Shown piece by piece: positions 1 to 9,035 of a stretch of DNA of 64,000 nucleotides. The stretch comes from Rhizobium sp. FY34 (GTDB lineage: Bacteria; Pseudomonadota; Alphaproteobacteria; Rhizobiales; Rhizobiaceae). The position numbers and the translations under genes are program-made. Location of the stretch: the NCBI RefSeq assembly GCF_005222845.1, contig NZ_STFZ01000012.1:62001-126000 (forward strand), given 5' to 3'. The notes below the pieces were generated by a model, which saw nothing but the letters and a program-made list of their open reading frames with translations, was not told the DNA's origin and made no database searches. Every line of letters starts with the position of its first letter. The first letter of the stretch is position 1.

Positions 1-1
1 C

Positions 2-2080
2 AGCTATCGCACCCGCTCGGCCGGCCGTGAGGTGGCAAAGGCATTTGGCCTGTCGGAAGATGTGCAGACGGCCCTGTCGGCCACGATCTGGGGCTGGTCG
101 GCAGACGGACTTTCCGAGCGCGAGGCCAAGAATGCCGGGCTCGATACCGATGACCCGACAACGAAACGGGTGCTTGCCTATGCCAGGCAGCTGATGGATT
201 TCCCGCGTCACCTGACCCAGCATGTCGGCGGTTTCGTCATCACCCGCGACCGGCTGGATGAAGTCGTGCCGATCATGCCAACGGCCATGGCAGGCCGTTT
301 CATGATTGAATGGAACAAGGACGATCTCGATACGCTGGGCATCCTGAAGGTGGATATCCTGGCGCTGGGCATGCTGACCTGCCTTGCCAAAGCCTTTCGG
401 CTGCTGAAACAGCACTATGGCCTGGAGAAGGACCTGGCCGGCATTCTGGCCGATCACAGGTCGGACGTCTATGACATGATCTGCCGTGCCGATACGCTGG
501 GCGTCTTCCAGATCGAAAGCCGGGCCCAGATGAGCATGCTGCCGCGTCTCAGACCGCGCGAATTCTACGATCTGGTCATCGAGGTGGCGATCGTGCGGCC
601 CGGCCCGATCCAGGGGGACATGGTCCACCCCTATCTCAAACGCCGCGAGGACCAGCGCAACAACCGCCCCTTTTCCTATCCAAGCGAGGAATTGAAACTG
701 GTGCTGGAGCGCACGCTTGGGGTTCCGCTGTTTCAGGAACAGGCAATGCAAATCGCAATTACCGCTGCCGAATTTTCCCCCAGCGAGGCCGACCTGCTGC
801 GGCGCGCCATGGCCACCTTCCGCCGTACCGGCACGATCCATCATTTCCGCGATAAAATGGTAAGCAATATGATCCGCCGCGGTTATGCGCCGGAATTTGC
901 CACGCGCTGCTTCAGCCAGATCGAAGGTTTTGGCGAATATGGCTTCCCCGAAAGCCATGCGGCTTCCTTTGCGCTTCTTGTCTATGTGTCCTGCTGGTTC
1001 AAGGCGCTCTATCCGGATGTCTTTCTGACAGCCATCCTCAACGCGCAGCCCATGGGTTTCTATGCCCCGGCGCAACTGGTGCGGGATGCACGCGAACACG
1101 GCATCGAGGTTTTGCCGGTGGATGTGAATTTTTCCGATTGGGATGCAGCGCTGGAGGCAGGTCAAGGCTTTGATCCGTGCCGCATGGCAGACCAGCATCG
1201 CAGCATGCGCGGCGTGATCAGGTCCAGCCACTCGGTGCGGCTTGGATTGCGGCTGGTCAAGGGCCTGGAGGAGAGAGATATCCGCGACAGGCTCGTTTTC
1301 CATCGCGGCAGCGGCTATCACTCCATCCGCGATCTCTGGCTGCGCTCCGGCCTGACCCGCGCCACCATCGAACGGCTGGCAGAGGCCGACTGCTTCCGCT
1401 CCATGGGACTGGACCGACGGCGTGCCCTCTGGGAGGTAAGGGCCCTTGATGCGCGCAATGCCAGTGAAAGCCTGCCATTGTTTGCGCAGGCAGGCCATGA
1501 AGATCTGCAGATCGAGCCGGAGATGGAATTGCCGGAAATGCCACCGGGCGAACAGGTCATCGAGGATTATCGCAGCCTGACCCTGTCGCTGAAGGCACAT
1601 CCCGTCACCTTCCTGCGCAGAGAACTTGCATCCCGAGCCATTGTCCTCGCCAGCACCTTGCGCACTGCGCCGAAAAACCGCCGCGTGGATATCGCCGGAC
1701 TGGTGCTGATCCGCCAGCGACCGGGAACGGCCAAGGTCATCTTCATGACGCTGGAAGATGAAACCGGCATTGCCAATGCCATTATCAAGCCAAAGATCTT
1801 TGCGCTTTACCGTTCAGTGGTCATGGCTGCCAGGCTCGTGCGTATCCGCGGCCTGCTGCAACGGGAAAATGAGGTGATCCATGTGATCGCCGACGTGATC
1901 GAGGACCTGACGCCCATGCTCGGCCTCCTTCACGAGGAAAAGCACCGCTTCGGGCTTTGCGAGCGGGCCGACGAGGTGCTGCGGGCCACGAAACGGCGCA
2001 GGTGCTGCCGAGAGGCCGCAATTTCCATTAAAGTAAGTCCCCGTACGGGATACCGAGTCGCGGGCGACACGCAGATGTGA
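2..2080 (+). CDS. dnaE2: Error-prone DNA polymerase DnaE2, C-terminal part (5' end outside window)
   Basis: C-family polymerase alpha subunit of the DnaE2 type, which with ImuA/ImuB carries out SOS translesion synthesis. The frame is already open at base 2 (reading [17 protein letters not shown]), so the PHP domain and the first catalytic aspartates lie to the left. Visible are the [10 protein letters not shown] and RPGPIQG blocks of the palm, PLFQEQAM and [10 protein letters not shown] of the fingers, and an OB-fold near the end ([14 protein letters not shown], then [13 protein letters not shown]). The last ~30 codons do not look like DnaE2. The +1 frame reads [15 protein letters not shown] and stops at 2029, which is the usual DnaE2 ending. 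One base therefore seems to be missing near 1979-1982. Family call is secure; whether the end is mutated or a sequencing error is open. Confidence 0.93.
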   Translation, partial: SYRTRSAGREVAKAFGLSEDVQTALSATIWGWSADGLSEREAKNAGLDTDDPTTKRVLAYARQLMDFPRHLTQHVGGFVITRDRLDEVVPIMPTAMAGRFMIEWNKDDLDTLGILKVDILALGMLTCLAKAFRLLKQHYGLEKDLAGILADHRSDVYDMICRADTLGVFQIESRAQMSMLPRLRPREFYDLVIEVAIVRPGPIQGDMVHPYLKRREDQRNNRPFSYPSEELKLVLERTLGVPLFQEQAMQIAITAAEFSPSEADLLRRAMATFRRTGTIHHFRDKMVSNMIRRGYAPEFATRCFSQIEGFGEYGFPESHAASFALLVYVSCWFKALYPDVFLTAILNAQPMGFYAPAQLVRDAREHGIEVLPVDVNFSDWDAALEAGQGFDPCRMADQHRSMRGVIRSSHSVRLGLRLVKGLEERDIRDRLVFHRGSGYHSIRDLWLRSGLTRATIERLAEADCFRSMGLDRRRALWEVRALDARNASESLPLFAQAGHEDLQIEPEMELPEMPPGEQVIEDYRSLTLSLKAHPVTFLRRELASRAIVLASTLRTAPKNRRVDIAGLVLIRQRPGTAKVIFMTLEDETGIANAIIKPKIFALYRSVVMAARLVRIRGLLQRENEVIHVIADVIEDLTPMLGLLHEEKHRFGLCERADEVLRATKRRRCCREAAISIKVSPRTGYRVAGDTQM

Positions 2081-2208
2081 AAGCCGCTCCTGCCTGCAAA
2101 TGCCCGGATTTGCCGCGTTTGAAGGCCGCGCGACGGATTCATTCTTGACAGATGCGATCCAATTTATCAAAACAAGACATCACTCATCATGTTTGATGGC
2201 TAATACGC

Positions 2209-2520
2209 ATGCTGGTCTGTAGTTGCAATTACATCACCGATCATGAAATCAAGGACGTCATCAATGGCCTCCTCGATGAGGACTGTTGGCAGCTGATCGT
2301 GCCGTCCAAGGTCTATCATGCCATGCAGAAGCGTGGTCGCTGCTGCGGCTGCTTTCCCAATGTCGTCGACATCATTATCCGCACAACGGAAGAGTATCAT
2401 GCCTGCCGGCACTCGACGGAGGCAGAGGTTGTCGATTATATGTCTCGCCTGAAGAAGTTTCATGACGACAACAGGAGAGCGGACATTGAAAGGCGACACA
2501 AGAGTCATCGAGCGGCTTAA
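2209..2520 (+). CDS. bfd: Bacterioferritin-associated ferredoxin
   Basis: 103-residue BFD-type [2Fe-2S] protein. In characterised systems Bfd docks on bacterioferritin and passes electrons inward so stored Fe(III) is released. The cysteines expected for cluster binding are visible: C4 and C6 (CSC) near the N-terminus and the RCCGCFP segment in the middle. The C-terminal tail is charged and longer than in E. coli Bfd. Its 3' end overlaps the proposed start of bfr by 35 bases, so the two are a translationally linked pair. A TTGACA hexamer lies at 2145-2150, but no good -10 follows at normal spacing, and I could not assign an Irr or RirA operator. Confidence 0.93.
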   Translation: MLVCSCNYITDHEIKDVINGLLDEDCWQLIVPSKVYHAMQKRGRCCGCFPNVVDIIIRTTEEYHACRHSTEAEVVDYMSRLKKFHDDNRRADIERRHKSHRAA

Positions 2521-2971
2521 CGAAGCCCTTTTTCTCGAACTCGGCGCAGTAAACCAGTATTGGCTGCATTACCGCCTGCTTGAGGATTGGGGTTACACAA
2601 AGCTCGCGAAAAAAGAGCGCGCCGAATCGATCGAAGAAATGCAGCATGCCGACAAGATCGTCGCGCGCATCATCTTCCTCGAAGGCCACCCCAACCTGCA
2701 GACACTGGCGCCCTTGCGCATCGGCCAGAACGTTCGCGAAGTTCTGGAGGCGGATCTTGCTGGCGAATATGATGCACGCACATCCTACAAGGCCTCGCGT
2801 GATATCTGTTCGGAAGCCGGCGACTACGTGACCATGAAACTGTTCGAACAGTTGCTGATAGACGAAGAAGGCCATATCGACTTTCTCGAGACGCAACTCG
2901 AATTGCTCGGCAAGCTGGGCGATGAACGCTACGGCCTGCTGAACGCCGAATCAGCCGACGCCGCTGAATAA
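2486..2971 (+). CDS. bfr: Bacterioferritin
   Basis: 161-residue haem ferritin that oxidises and stores iron. With the TTG start at 2486 every ferroxidase residue falls at its canonical number: E18, E51, H54, E94, E127 and H130, plus haem ligand M52 (EEMQH). This start also has a good Shine-Dalgarno (AGGAGAG at 2473-2479). An ATG at 2462 in the same frame would add eight residues (MTTTGERT) not found in the family, so I prefer the TTG. Overlaps bfd, implying coupled translation and matched amounts. Followed by a strong intrinsic terminator. Confidence 0.95.
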   Translation: MKGDTRVIERLNEALFLELGAVNQYWLHYRLLEDWGYTKLAKKERAESIEEMQHADKIVARIIFLEGHPNLQTLAPLRIGQNVREVLEADLAGEYDARTSYKASRDICSEAGDYVTMKLFEQLLIDEEGHIDFLETQLELLGKLGDERYGLLNAESADAAE

Positions 2972-2992
2972 CAGCGAACCAGAACAGTCCGG

Positions 2993-3025
2993 AGCCGGCC
3001 CGCGTTTTCGCGGTGCCGGCTTTTC
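2993..3025 (+). terminator. Intrinsic terminator after bfr
   Basis: GC-rich hairpin: AGCCGGC at 2993-2999 pairs with GCCGGCT at 3015-3021. An inner CCGCG/CGCGG stem closes a TTTT loop with one bulged T, and the 3' arm runs straight into TTTT. It lies 22 bases after the bfr stop and separates the iron-storage pair from the O-antigen locus. Confidence 0.85.
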
Positions 3026-3201
3026 TATGCGATCGGATCGCGCAACGCATGCGGGAAAGGCAGCCGCCGCCAGAGCCGAAAACCAGGACAGAGACCGCCA
3101 AGCAGCACGGCCTGACGGCTTGCAAAGCGGGCGTATTCAATGATACCCGAATATCCGCGATCCAGTCACGTCATTCTGCTCAAGTCGATAGTACTCTGCT
3201 C

Positions 3202-3936
3202 ATGAAAATAAGTGTCTACGCGATCAATCTTGATCGATCAGCAGATCGATGGTCGGAACTTCATCAGCAGGCCGAGACTCTTGACCTTCAACTTATTCGG
3301 GTGCCCGCCATCGACGGAGCCAAACTCTCGCCCCATGACTGGCACGACTGCGATGATAGGGAATTTCAACGCCGCAATGGCAGGCTCGTCCTGCCTGGAG
3401 AATATGGCTGCTATAAAAGCCACCTGAAAGCGCTGGCCGCCTTTATTGCATCGGGAGATCCGGCCGCCGTAATTGTGGAAGATGACGTACGGCTGACAAC
3501 CGATCTGGCCGAGCGGATTCAAGCGCTGATGACCGCACGGCCGGAGGCCGAACTCATCAAGCTCTATAATCACCGGATCGTCTGGTTCAGGCATTTCGCC
3601 ACCTCGTCACATGGCGACGAAATCGGACGAGCAGCCCACGGTCCACAGGGGTCCGCGGCCTGTTACCTTGTCACCCGCTCAGGCGCACTGAAGCTTCTAA
3701 AATCGCTGAAGGTAATGCACTATCCTTGGGATGTGGCCCTGGAAAGAGCCTGGGTCACGGGCGCCCGCACCTATGCGACACGCGAGCCGGTTGTCCAGTC
3801 CACGCATGCCCGCACAACAATTGCCACAGGCTCCGCCTATAGAGCTTCGAAGTTTCGCTGGTGGAAGCGGATGAGCACCTATGCCATGCGCACCATCGAA
3901 AGTGCACGCAGGATCTTCTATGCTCTCATTGGCTAA
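3202..3936 (+). CDS. Glycosyltransferase family 25 (LPS sugar transferase)
   Basis: 244-residue GT25 protein, the family of LgtB-like LPS glycosyltransferases. Family blocks are visible: the N-terminal ISVYAINLDRSADRW, GEYGCYKSHLKAL, VIVEDDVRLT with the acidic metal-binding motif, and the later GSAACYLVTRSGALKLL. The frame is open further upstream to 3013, but that part overlaps the bfr terminator and has no family similarity; the ATG at 3202 begins exactly at the conserved beta strand. First gene of a rightward LPS run; its 3' end overlaps the next gene by 17 bases. The acceptor sugar cannot be told from sequence. Confidence 0.85.
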   Translation: MKISVYAINLDRSADRWSELHQQAETLDLQLIRVPAIDGAKLSPHDWHDCDDREFQRRNGRLVLPGEYGCYKSHLKALAAFIASGDPAAVIVEDDVRLTTDLAERIQALMTARPEAELIKLYNHRIVWFRHFATSSHGDEIGRAAHGPQGSAACYLVTRSGALKLLKSLKVMHYPWDVALERAWVTGARTYATREPVVQSTHARTTIATGSAYRASKFRWWKRMSTYAMRTIESARRIFYALIG

Positions 3937-5260
3937 TATAGCGCGCACAGGCAGGGCGATCAATCCTTGGTTGATATTCCCTGTCCTTTGGGCCGTCACC
4001 GCATCTGCGGTCATTGTTGAAAGCGATGTTTATCGCTACAGCTGCATCATCTTCGTTATATTTACCCTGACACGCGAGATGCCGCTGGTGCGCAGCATCT
4101 CGCGGGACTGGCTGGCATTGCTTTGCTATGGCTGGTCTCTCTATGCATTCAGCCGCTTCCTCATCGGATTGCTGGTCTACGGAGAAAAGGGAGCATCCGA
4201 ATGGCTCTATATTTTCCCGCTCCTGTTTCCGGTTCTCGGTGCGGCGCTCTATGCCACCAGACGCCATATCCTTGCTGCTGCAACGATATTGCTCATCGCA
4301 AGCCTTGGCGCATTGTTGCTGACCCTCAACTACCAAACGACGGCCGACGGCATGCGCGCCGCCCCGCTTTTCCATCACAACCCCATTCATGCGGCGATTG
4401 GCTGCTGCATGATCCTGATCACGGCCATCTTCTGGCTGATATTCGGCTTTGAAAGCGGCCTGTTCAGCCGCCGGAAATGGTCCTGCGCACCCTTTGGCGT
4501 TGCGGTCATCCTGCTCAGCCTGATTGGCGTGCTGGGCTCACAATCAAAAGGCGCCTGGCTTGCCCTGTGTGCAACACTCGGCTTCATGATCCTTTTGGCC
4601 TTCTTCCAGTATGCCGGTCGCAATCGGCTCTATTTCATCCTGATCGTGTCGGCGCTGGTTCTTGTCGTCACAACCCTGGTGGCCACCTATGTGCGTGAAA
4701 TTGCCGGCACCACGGTCAGTGCCGGGTCGCAATTGTCCAGCCAGGCGGTCACCGGTCAGAACATCATGGGTGCCATGCAGCATGCCATCAACGATCCTGC
4801 CACGCCCTTCGCGATGAAGGAGCGATTAATGCTCTGGTCCAATTCCTTCGAACTCATCAGTGCAGAACCATGGTTCGGCTGGGGCAATCTTTGGTTGCGT
4901 GAATGGCGCAAGACCACCTACGCTGATATTGGCTACACGCTGATGCACAACGGATATCTGGAGATCATGGTGCGCCACGGCCTGTTTGGCCTCCTCTTCC
5001 TTGCAACATTCATTGCCGCCTCCATATGGCGGATCAGCCAAGCCTGTCGCAGCGGTGTCATTGCCCCAAGCCTTGCAGCCTATCTTTATTGCATCAGCTT
5101 CTTCTTCTTTTGCACCATCTTGACCAATTCCAACAATCGGCTGGCCCTGGGCGAAAGCTTCATGTGTCTGGCGGCTGCGGCAGTGTTTGCCATAACACTC
5201 GCAATGCAGGCGTCAACACCTCACGCAAAACCCGCGACACATCCGGCGGTCTCAGGGTAA
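3920..5260 (+). CDS. O-antigen ligase-like membrane protein (WaaL/Wzy superfamily)
   Basis: 446-residue, very hydrophobic protein with about ten predicted membrane helices and the Wzy_C-type core SQSKGAWLAL followed by a large periplasmic loop. It could be the ligase (WaaL) that moves finished O-chains from undecaprenyl diphosphate to lipid A-core, or a Wzy polymerase. Because this locus exports by an ABC transporter (Wzm/Wzt), which needs no Wzy, ligase is the better guess. I take the ATG at 3920 (SD-like CAGGATC just before) rather than an in-frame ATG at 3881 that would overlap the upstream gene further. Confidence 0.8.
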   Translation: MLSLANIARTGRAINPWLIFPVLWAVTASAVIVESDVYRYSCIIFVIFTLTREMPLVRSISRDWLALLCYGWSLYAFSRFLIGLLVYGEKGASEWLYIFPLLFPVLGAALYATRRHILAAATILLIASLGALLLTLNYQTTADGMRAAPLFHHNPIHAAIGCCMILITAIFWLIFGFESGLFSRRKWSCAPFGVAVILLSLIGVLGSQSKGAWLALCATLGFMILLAFFQYAGRNRLYFILIVSALVLVVTTLVATYVREIAGTTVSAGSQLSSQAVTGQNIMGAMQHAINDPATPFAMKERLMLWSNSFELISAEPWFGWGNLWLREWRKTTYADIGYTLMHNGYLEIMVRHGLFGLLFLATFIAASIWRISQACRSGVIAPSLAAYLYCISFFFFCTILTNSNNRLALGESFMCLAAAAVFAITLAMQASTPHAKPATHPAVSG

Positions 5261-5264
5261 AGCC

Positions 5265-5891
5265 TTGACGCAAACGGATATACGGCGCCCAAGCGCAATT
5301 TCCTCAACACAGGCGTGCCAGACGATGTCAGTAAAACGGATCTTCGATACCAGCGTTGCGGCTATTGCCCTTCTTGTGCTCGCTATTCCGATGGCCTGTA
5401 TCGCACTGGCCGTGCGGCTGACCTCGAATGGGCCGGCGCTTTACTGGTCGCGGCGGGTCGGGCGCGACAACGGCCTGTTCTCCATGCCCAAGTTTCGCAC
5501 CATGCAGCTCAATGCACCCGTGGTGGCTACACATCTGCTGCAGAACCCTGAGAGCCACCTCACCTCCATAGGAGGTTTTCTGCGGCGCACCAGCCTTGAT
5601 GAGCTTCCCCAGCTCTGGTGCGTGCTGAGAGGCGAGATGAGCTTGGTCGGACCGCGCCCTGCTCTGTTCAATCAAGATGATCTGATCGCCGCCCGCACCC
5701 AGTGCAACATCCACAGGCTTTTGCCGGGCCTGACGGGCTGGGCACAGATCAACGGACGAGATGAATTGGCCATTCCTCAAAAAGTCGCCTTGGATGAAGA
5801 GTATATGACGCGTAAGAGCTTTACATTCGATATGCGCATCCTGTTTCTGACAGTCCTGAAAGTGGCTGGCGCTTCAGGTGTCAAACACTAA
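5265..5891 (+). CDS. Initiating sugar-phosphate transferase (bacterial sugar transferase family)
   Basis: 208-residue polyprenyl-phosphate sugar-1-phosphate transferase that would start O-antigen synthesis by loading the first sugar phosphate on undecaprenyl phosphate. Short form, with one membrane segment (residues ~28-50) then the catalytic domain: MPKFRTMQ, RRTSLDELPQLW, GEMSLVGPRP and GLTGWAQINGRDEL. The frame opens with TTG at 5265, five bases after the previous stop; an ATG at 5325 would give 188 residues and is equally plausible. In R. etli a short enzyme of this kind (WreU) transfers QuiNAc-1-phosphate, and the next two genes fit QuiNAc synthesis, so the same substrate is my inference here. 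Confidence 0.86.
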   Translation: MTQTDIRRPSAISSTQACQTMSVKRIFDTSVAAIALLVLAIPMACIALAVRLTSNGPALYWSRRVGRDNGLFSMPKFRTMQLNAPVVATHLLQNPESHLTSIGGFLRRTSLDELPQLWCVLRGEMSLVGPRPALFNQDDLIAARTQCNIHRLLPGLTGWAQINGRDELAIPQKVALDEEYMTRKSFTFDMRILFLTVLKVAGASGVKH

Positions 5892-6068
5892 ATCCTTGAG
5901 CGACCGATCCGGCGCAACACGCGCCAGATCGACGCTCAAAGACCGGTGAAATGAAATGGACAGTTGAGACCTGCTTTCGAAACGCGCGCAGATCAAATGT
6001 CGGAATCGAACCACGAGCAGCATGCCGGGCTTTCTCAGTATCACGTCCGGGGTCAACGCAGGACAAAA

Positions 6069-8030
6069 ATGGCTTCAAGTATCACCGACAGCGGCTGGCT
6101 TTTGAAACTACGGGAGCAGATTATCCGGACGCCGCGCGTCTGGAAGCGGCTGCTGATGATCAGTTTCGATACCGGTGCCCTCCTGGTGGCGCTGTGGGCA
6201 AGCTATGCGATCCGCTTGTCGCAATGGCTGCCGGAGGTGACGGCAGAACGACTGACGCTGACGGCTCTGGCGCCCGTTGTCGCCATTCCCGTTTTCATTC
6301 GCCTGGGATTGTACCGGGCCGTTATCCGCTATCTGCCGGAAGCGGCCATCTGGACCATTCTGAAGGCGATGGTCATTGCCACGATGAGTTGGGTCATTCT
6401 CATCTTCCTGATGGAAATGGCCGGCCAGGGTATCGTGCCCCGCTCCGTTCCGTTTCTTTACTTCATCCTGGGCACGCTTCTGATTGGTGGCATGCGCTTT
6501 ACAGCGAAATGGGTTCTCAACACCGGAACCGGCCTGCGGCGGGATGAGGAGCCGATATTCATCTATGGAGCCGGCCCTGCGGCCGTCCAACTGGCACGCG
6601 CCCTGAACGGGCATGGGAAGCGCTATGTGGTGGGCCTGATCGACGATGAGCCCGCCAATCATGGCCGGGATATCGCCGGTTATCGCGTCTACCCTTCCCG
6701 CGACCTGCCGTCCCTGATCGACCGCTACGGGATCAAGGAAATTGTCCTCAGCATGTCCTCGATCCCGGCTGATGCAAAACAATCGGTCATTACCAATATC
6801 TCGGGACTGGGCGTGAAGATCCGCACCCTCCCGGATATCTCGGATCTTGTCGATGGACGCTATGTGGTCAGCCAGATCCGGGAAATCGAAATAGACGAAC
6901 TTCTGGGACGATCTTTCGTTCCAGCCGACAAGAGCCTTCTCAGCCATTCTCTTACAGACAAGGTGGTCATGGTCACAGGCGCCGGCGGCTCCATCGGCTC
7001 GGAACTGTGTCGATTGATCATTCGCTGGAAGCCAAGAAAACTCGTCCTTCTCGAGGCAAGCGAATTTGCCCTCTACCGGATAGAGCAGGAACTGCGAATG
7101 GCAGATCCGGACATGATCATCCCGGTGCTGGGATCGGTGACCAATGCAAGCACTGTGCGGCGCGCCATCCGCCACCATGGCGTGGAGGTGCTTTACCATG
7201 CAGCCGCACACAAGCATGTGCCGCTGGTGGAGGCCAATATCCTCGAGGGTATCCGCAACAATGTGTTTGGAACCTTGACGGTCGCAACGGTGTCTGCGGA
7301 AGAAAATGTCTCGAATTTCGTTCTGATTTCGTCGGATAAGGCCGTACGGCCAACGAATGTCATGGGCGCGACGAAGCGCTGGGCGGAACTGATTGTCAGG
7401 CAAATGGCTGTGGAAGCCGACGCGCGCGCGCGCGCGCAGATTTTCTGTGCCGTGCGCTTTGGCAATGTTATCGGTTCTAATGGCTCTGTCGTGCCGCTTT
7501 TCAAGCAGCAGATCGCCAAGGGCGGGCCCGTGACGGTGACCGACCCGGACATGACCCGCTACTTCATGGCCATTCCCGAGGCTGCAGAACTGATCGTCCA
7601 GGCCGGCGCGCTCTCCGGTGGTGGAGATGTTTTCCTTCTGGACATGGGCGAGCCCGTGCGCATCGGCGACCTGGCTGAAAACATGATACGCTTGGCCGGT
7701 TTCCAGGTCAGCGATGGACGCCACATGGACGGTGGCATTGCCATAGAGGTCATCGGCAAGCGGCCGGGAGAAAAACTGTTCGAGGAACTGTTTTACGATC
7801 GAAACAACGCCAAACCGACACGGCATCCCAAGATCCTGCGGGCCGATTCTGCGGCCATAGCCCGCTACGACATGGCACAGGCATTGGGAAATCTCGAGCA
7901 GGCCGTGAATGCGGATGATGAGGTACGCGCACGGCAACTGCTGTTTGAACTGATCACCACCGAAAAGTGCGGTGATCCGCTGGAATCGCAAGATCGATCG
8001 CAGTGTGTCGATTCGGGCTGTCCGTCTTGA
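6069..8030 (+). CDS. Membrane nucleotide-sugar 4,6-dehydratase (CapD/WbpM/WreV type)
   Basis: 653-residue protein of the large FlaA1/WbpM class. An N-terminal part has about four membrane helices, a first Rossmann-like unit has FIYGAGPAAVQLAR, and the catalytic SDR domain has VTGAGGSIGSELCR and the active-site segment NVMGATKR. The Met of MxxxK in place of the SDR Tyr is a known WbpM-class feature. Such enzymes make UDP-4-keto-6-deoxy-GlcNAc, the precursor of QuiNAc or FucNAc. Start ATG 6069 has CAGGAC six bases upstream; upstream in-frame ATG 5997 and TTG 5964 exist but lack family similarity. Contains a (CG)8 tract at 7421-7437. Confidence 0.9.
   Translation: MASSITDSGWLLKLREQIIRTPRVWKRLLMISFDTGALLVALWASYAIRLSQWLPEVTAERLTLTALAPVVAIPVFIRLGLYRAVIRYLPEAAIWTILKAMVIATMSWVILIFLMEMAGQGIVPRSVPFLYFILGTLLIGGMRFTAKWVLNTGTGLRRDEEPIFIYGAGPAAVQLARALNGHGKRYVVGLIDDEPANHGRDIAGYRVYPSRDLPSLIDRYGIKEIVLSMSSIPADAKQSVITNISGLGVKIRTLPDISDLVDGRYVVSQIREIEIDELLGRSFVPADKSLLSHSLTDKVVMVTGAGGSIGSELCRLIIRWKPRKLVLLEASEFALYRIEQELRMADPDMIIPVLGSVTNASTVRRAIRHHGVEVLYHAAAHKHVPLVEANILEGIRNNVFGTLTVATVSAEENVSNFVLISSDKAVRPTNVMGATKRWAELIVRQMAVEADARARAQIFCAVRFGNVIGSNGSVVPLFKQQIAKGGPVTVTDPDMTRYFMAIPEAAELIVQAGALSGGGDVFLLDMGEPVRIGDLAENMIRLAGFQVSDGRHMDGGIAIEVIGKRPGEKLFEELFYDRNNAKPTRHPKILRADSAAIARYDMAQALGNLEQAVNADDEVRARQLLFELITTEKCGDPLESQDRSQCVDSGCPS
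7421..7437. repeat. (CG)8 dinucleotide tract inside the dehydratase gene
   Basis: Eight uninterrupted CG units plus a final C, encoding Ala-Arg alternation (DARARAQ) between the catalytic MxxxK segment and the next strand. Gain or loss of one unit would frameshift the dehydratase, so the tract is a possible slippage site. It may equally be chance in a GC-rich gene. Confidence 0.8.
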
Positions 8031-8965
8031 CCGTACTCGTCACCGGAGCTTCCGGCTTCATTGGCTCCGCCCTGATGCGGGACCTGGAGCGGCTTGGCCT
8101 GAAAGCCCGAGGTCTCACACGCGGAGACACAGCAGGCCTCATCTCTGTGCCCTCCTATGATGCGCCGGACGAACTGGCCCAGCATTTGGCCGGTGTGACA
8201 AGCCTCGTGCACCTAGCGGCCCGTGTCCATGTCATGCAGGAAACCTCGAAGGACCCGCTGACTGCCTTTCGCCAAGCCAATGTCGAAACGACCATAAATC
8301 TGGCGCGCCTGGCGGCCGCTTCCGGTGTCCGCCGTTTCGTTTTCCTCAGTTCCATCAAGGTGAATGGCGAGCGCACAGTACCGGGAAAACCGTTTTGCGC
8401 CGATGATCCATCAGCCCCCGAAGATAACTATGGTCTTTCAAAGGCCGAAGCGGAGGCGGGTCTGAGGGAGGTCGGGCGCCAGACCGGCATGGAGATTGCG
8501 ATCATACGGCCGCCGCTGGTCTATGGCCCCGGCGTTGGGGCCAACTTCCGCAAATTAATGACGCTGGCAGCAAGTCCGCTTCCTTCGGTCTTCTCGCGGA
8601 TAGACAATAGGCGCTCGCTCGTCTTTATCGGCAATCTCTGTGACCTCATCATCCAGTGCCTCATCAACAGCAAGGCTGCCGGTCAGGTGTTTCTGGTCAG
8701 CGACGGACACGACCTTTCGACACATGGGCTGATATGCGACATGCGAAGGGCCATGGGCAAGGCGTCTCCAAGCCTGCCGGTGCCACCGGCGCTGCTGCAC
8801 ACTCTTGCCACGCTGCCTGGGTTCAGTGCCGTCCTTGAACGCTTGCTCGGCACTCTACAGGTTGATATCACGGCAACCCGTGACCGGCTATCCTGGACAC
8901 CACCTTACTCGATTGCGCAGGGGCTTAAGGCAACACTTCTGGGCGACGGAGTGCTTGATCGCTGA
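8027..8965 (+). CDS. NAD-dependent epimerase/reductase (WreQ/WbpV-like)
   Basis: 312-residue extended SDR. It has the NAD motif VTGASGFIGSAL at the very N-terminus, a FLSSIKVNGE strand and the catalytic YGLSK (YxxxK). With the preceding dehydratase and the initiating transferase it matches the R. etli trio in which WreQ reduces the 4-keto sugar to UDP-QuiNAc; that substrate is inferred. The TTG at 8027 overlaps the upstream stop as TTGA and starts right at the first beta strand. A GTG at 8003 would add eight residues. No clear Shine-Dalgarno for either, so coupled translation is likely. Confidence 0.85.
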   Translation: MTVLVTGASGFIGSALMRDLERLGLKARGLTRGDTAGLISVPSYDAPDELAQHLAGVTSLVHLAARVHVMQETSKDPLTAFRQANVETTINLARLAAASGVRRFVFLSSIKVNGERTVPGKPFCADDPSAPEDNYGLSKAEAEAGLREVGRQTGMEIAIIRPPLVYGPGVGANFRKLMTLAASPLPSVFSRIDNRRSLVFIGNLCDLIIQCLINSKAAGQVFLVSDGHDLSTHGLICDMRRAMGKASPSLPVPPALLHTLATLPGFSAVLERLLGTLQVDITATRDRLSWTPPYSIAQGLKATLLGDGVLDR

Positions 8966-9035
8966 GGCATAGCGCAGGGGCTCAAGACCTTCACATATCA
9001 TCGCCTTTGCCTTGCAAACCGGTGCAGGGACAAAA

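Noticed and set aside
3013-3201. Upstream extension of the GT25 frame
   Set aside because: It overlaps the bfr terminator and shows no similarity; the family fold begins at ATG 3202.
6108-7991. Long leftward open frame (627 codons) opposite the dehydratase gene
   Set aside because: Antisense to a complete, recognisable nucleotide-sugar dehydratase; composition is typical of a shadow frame.
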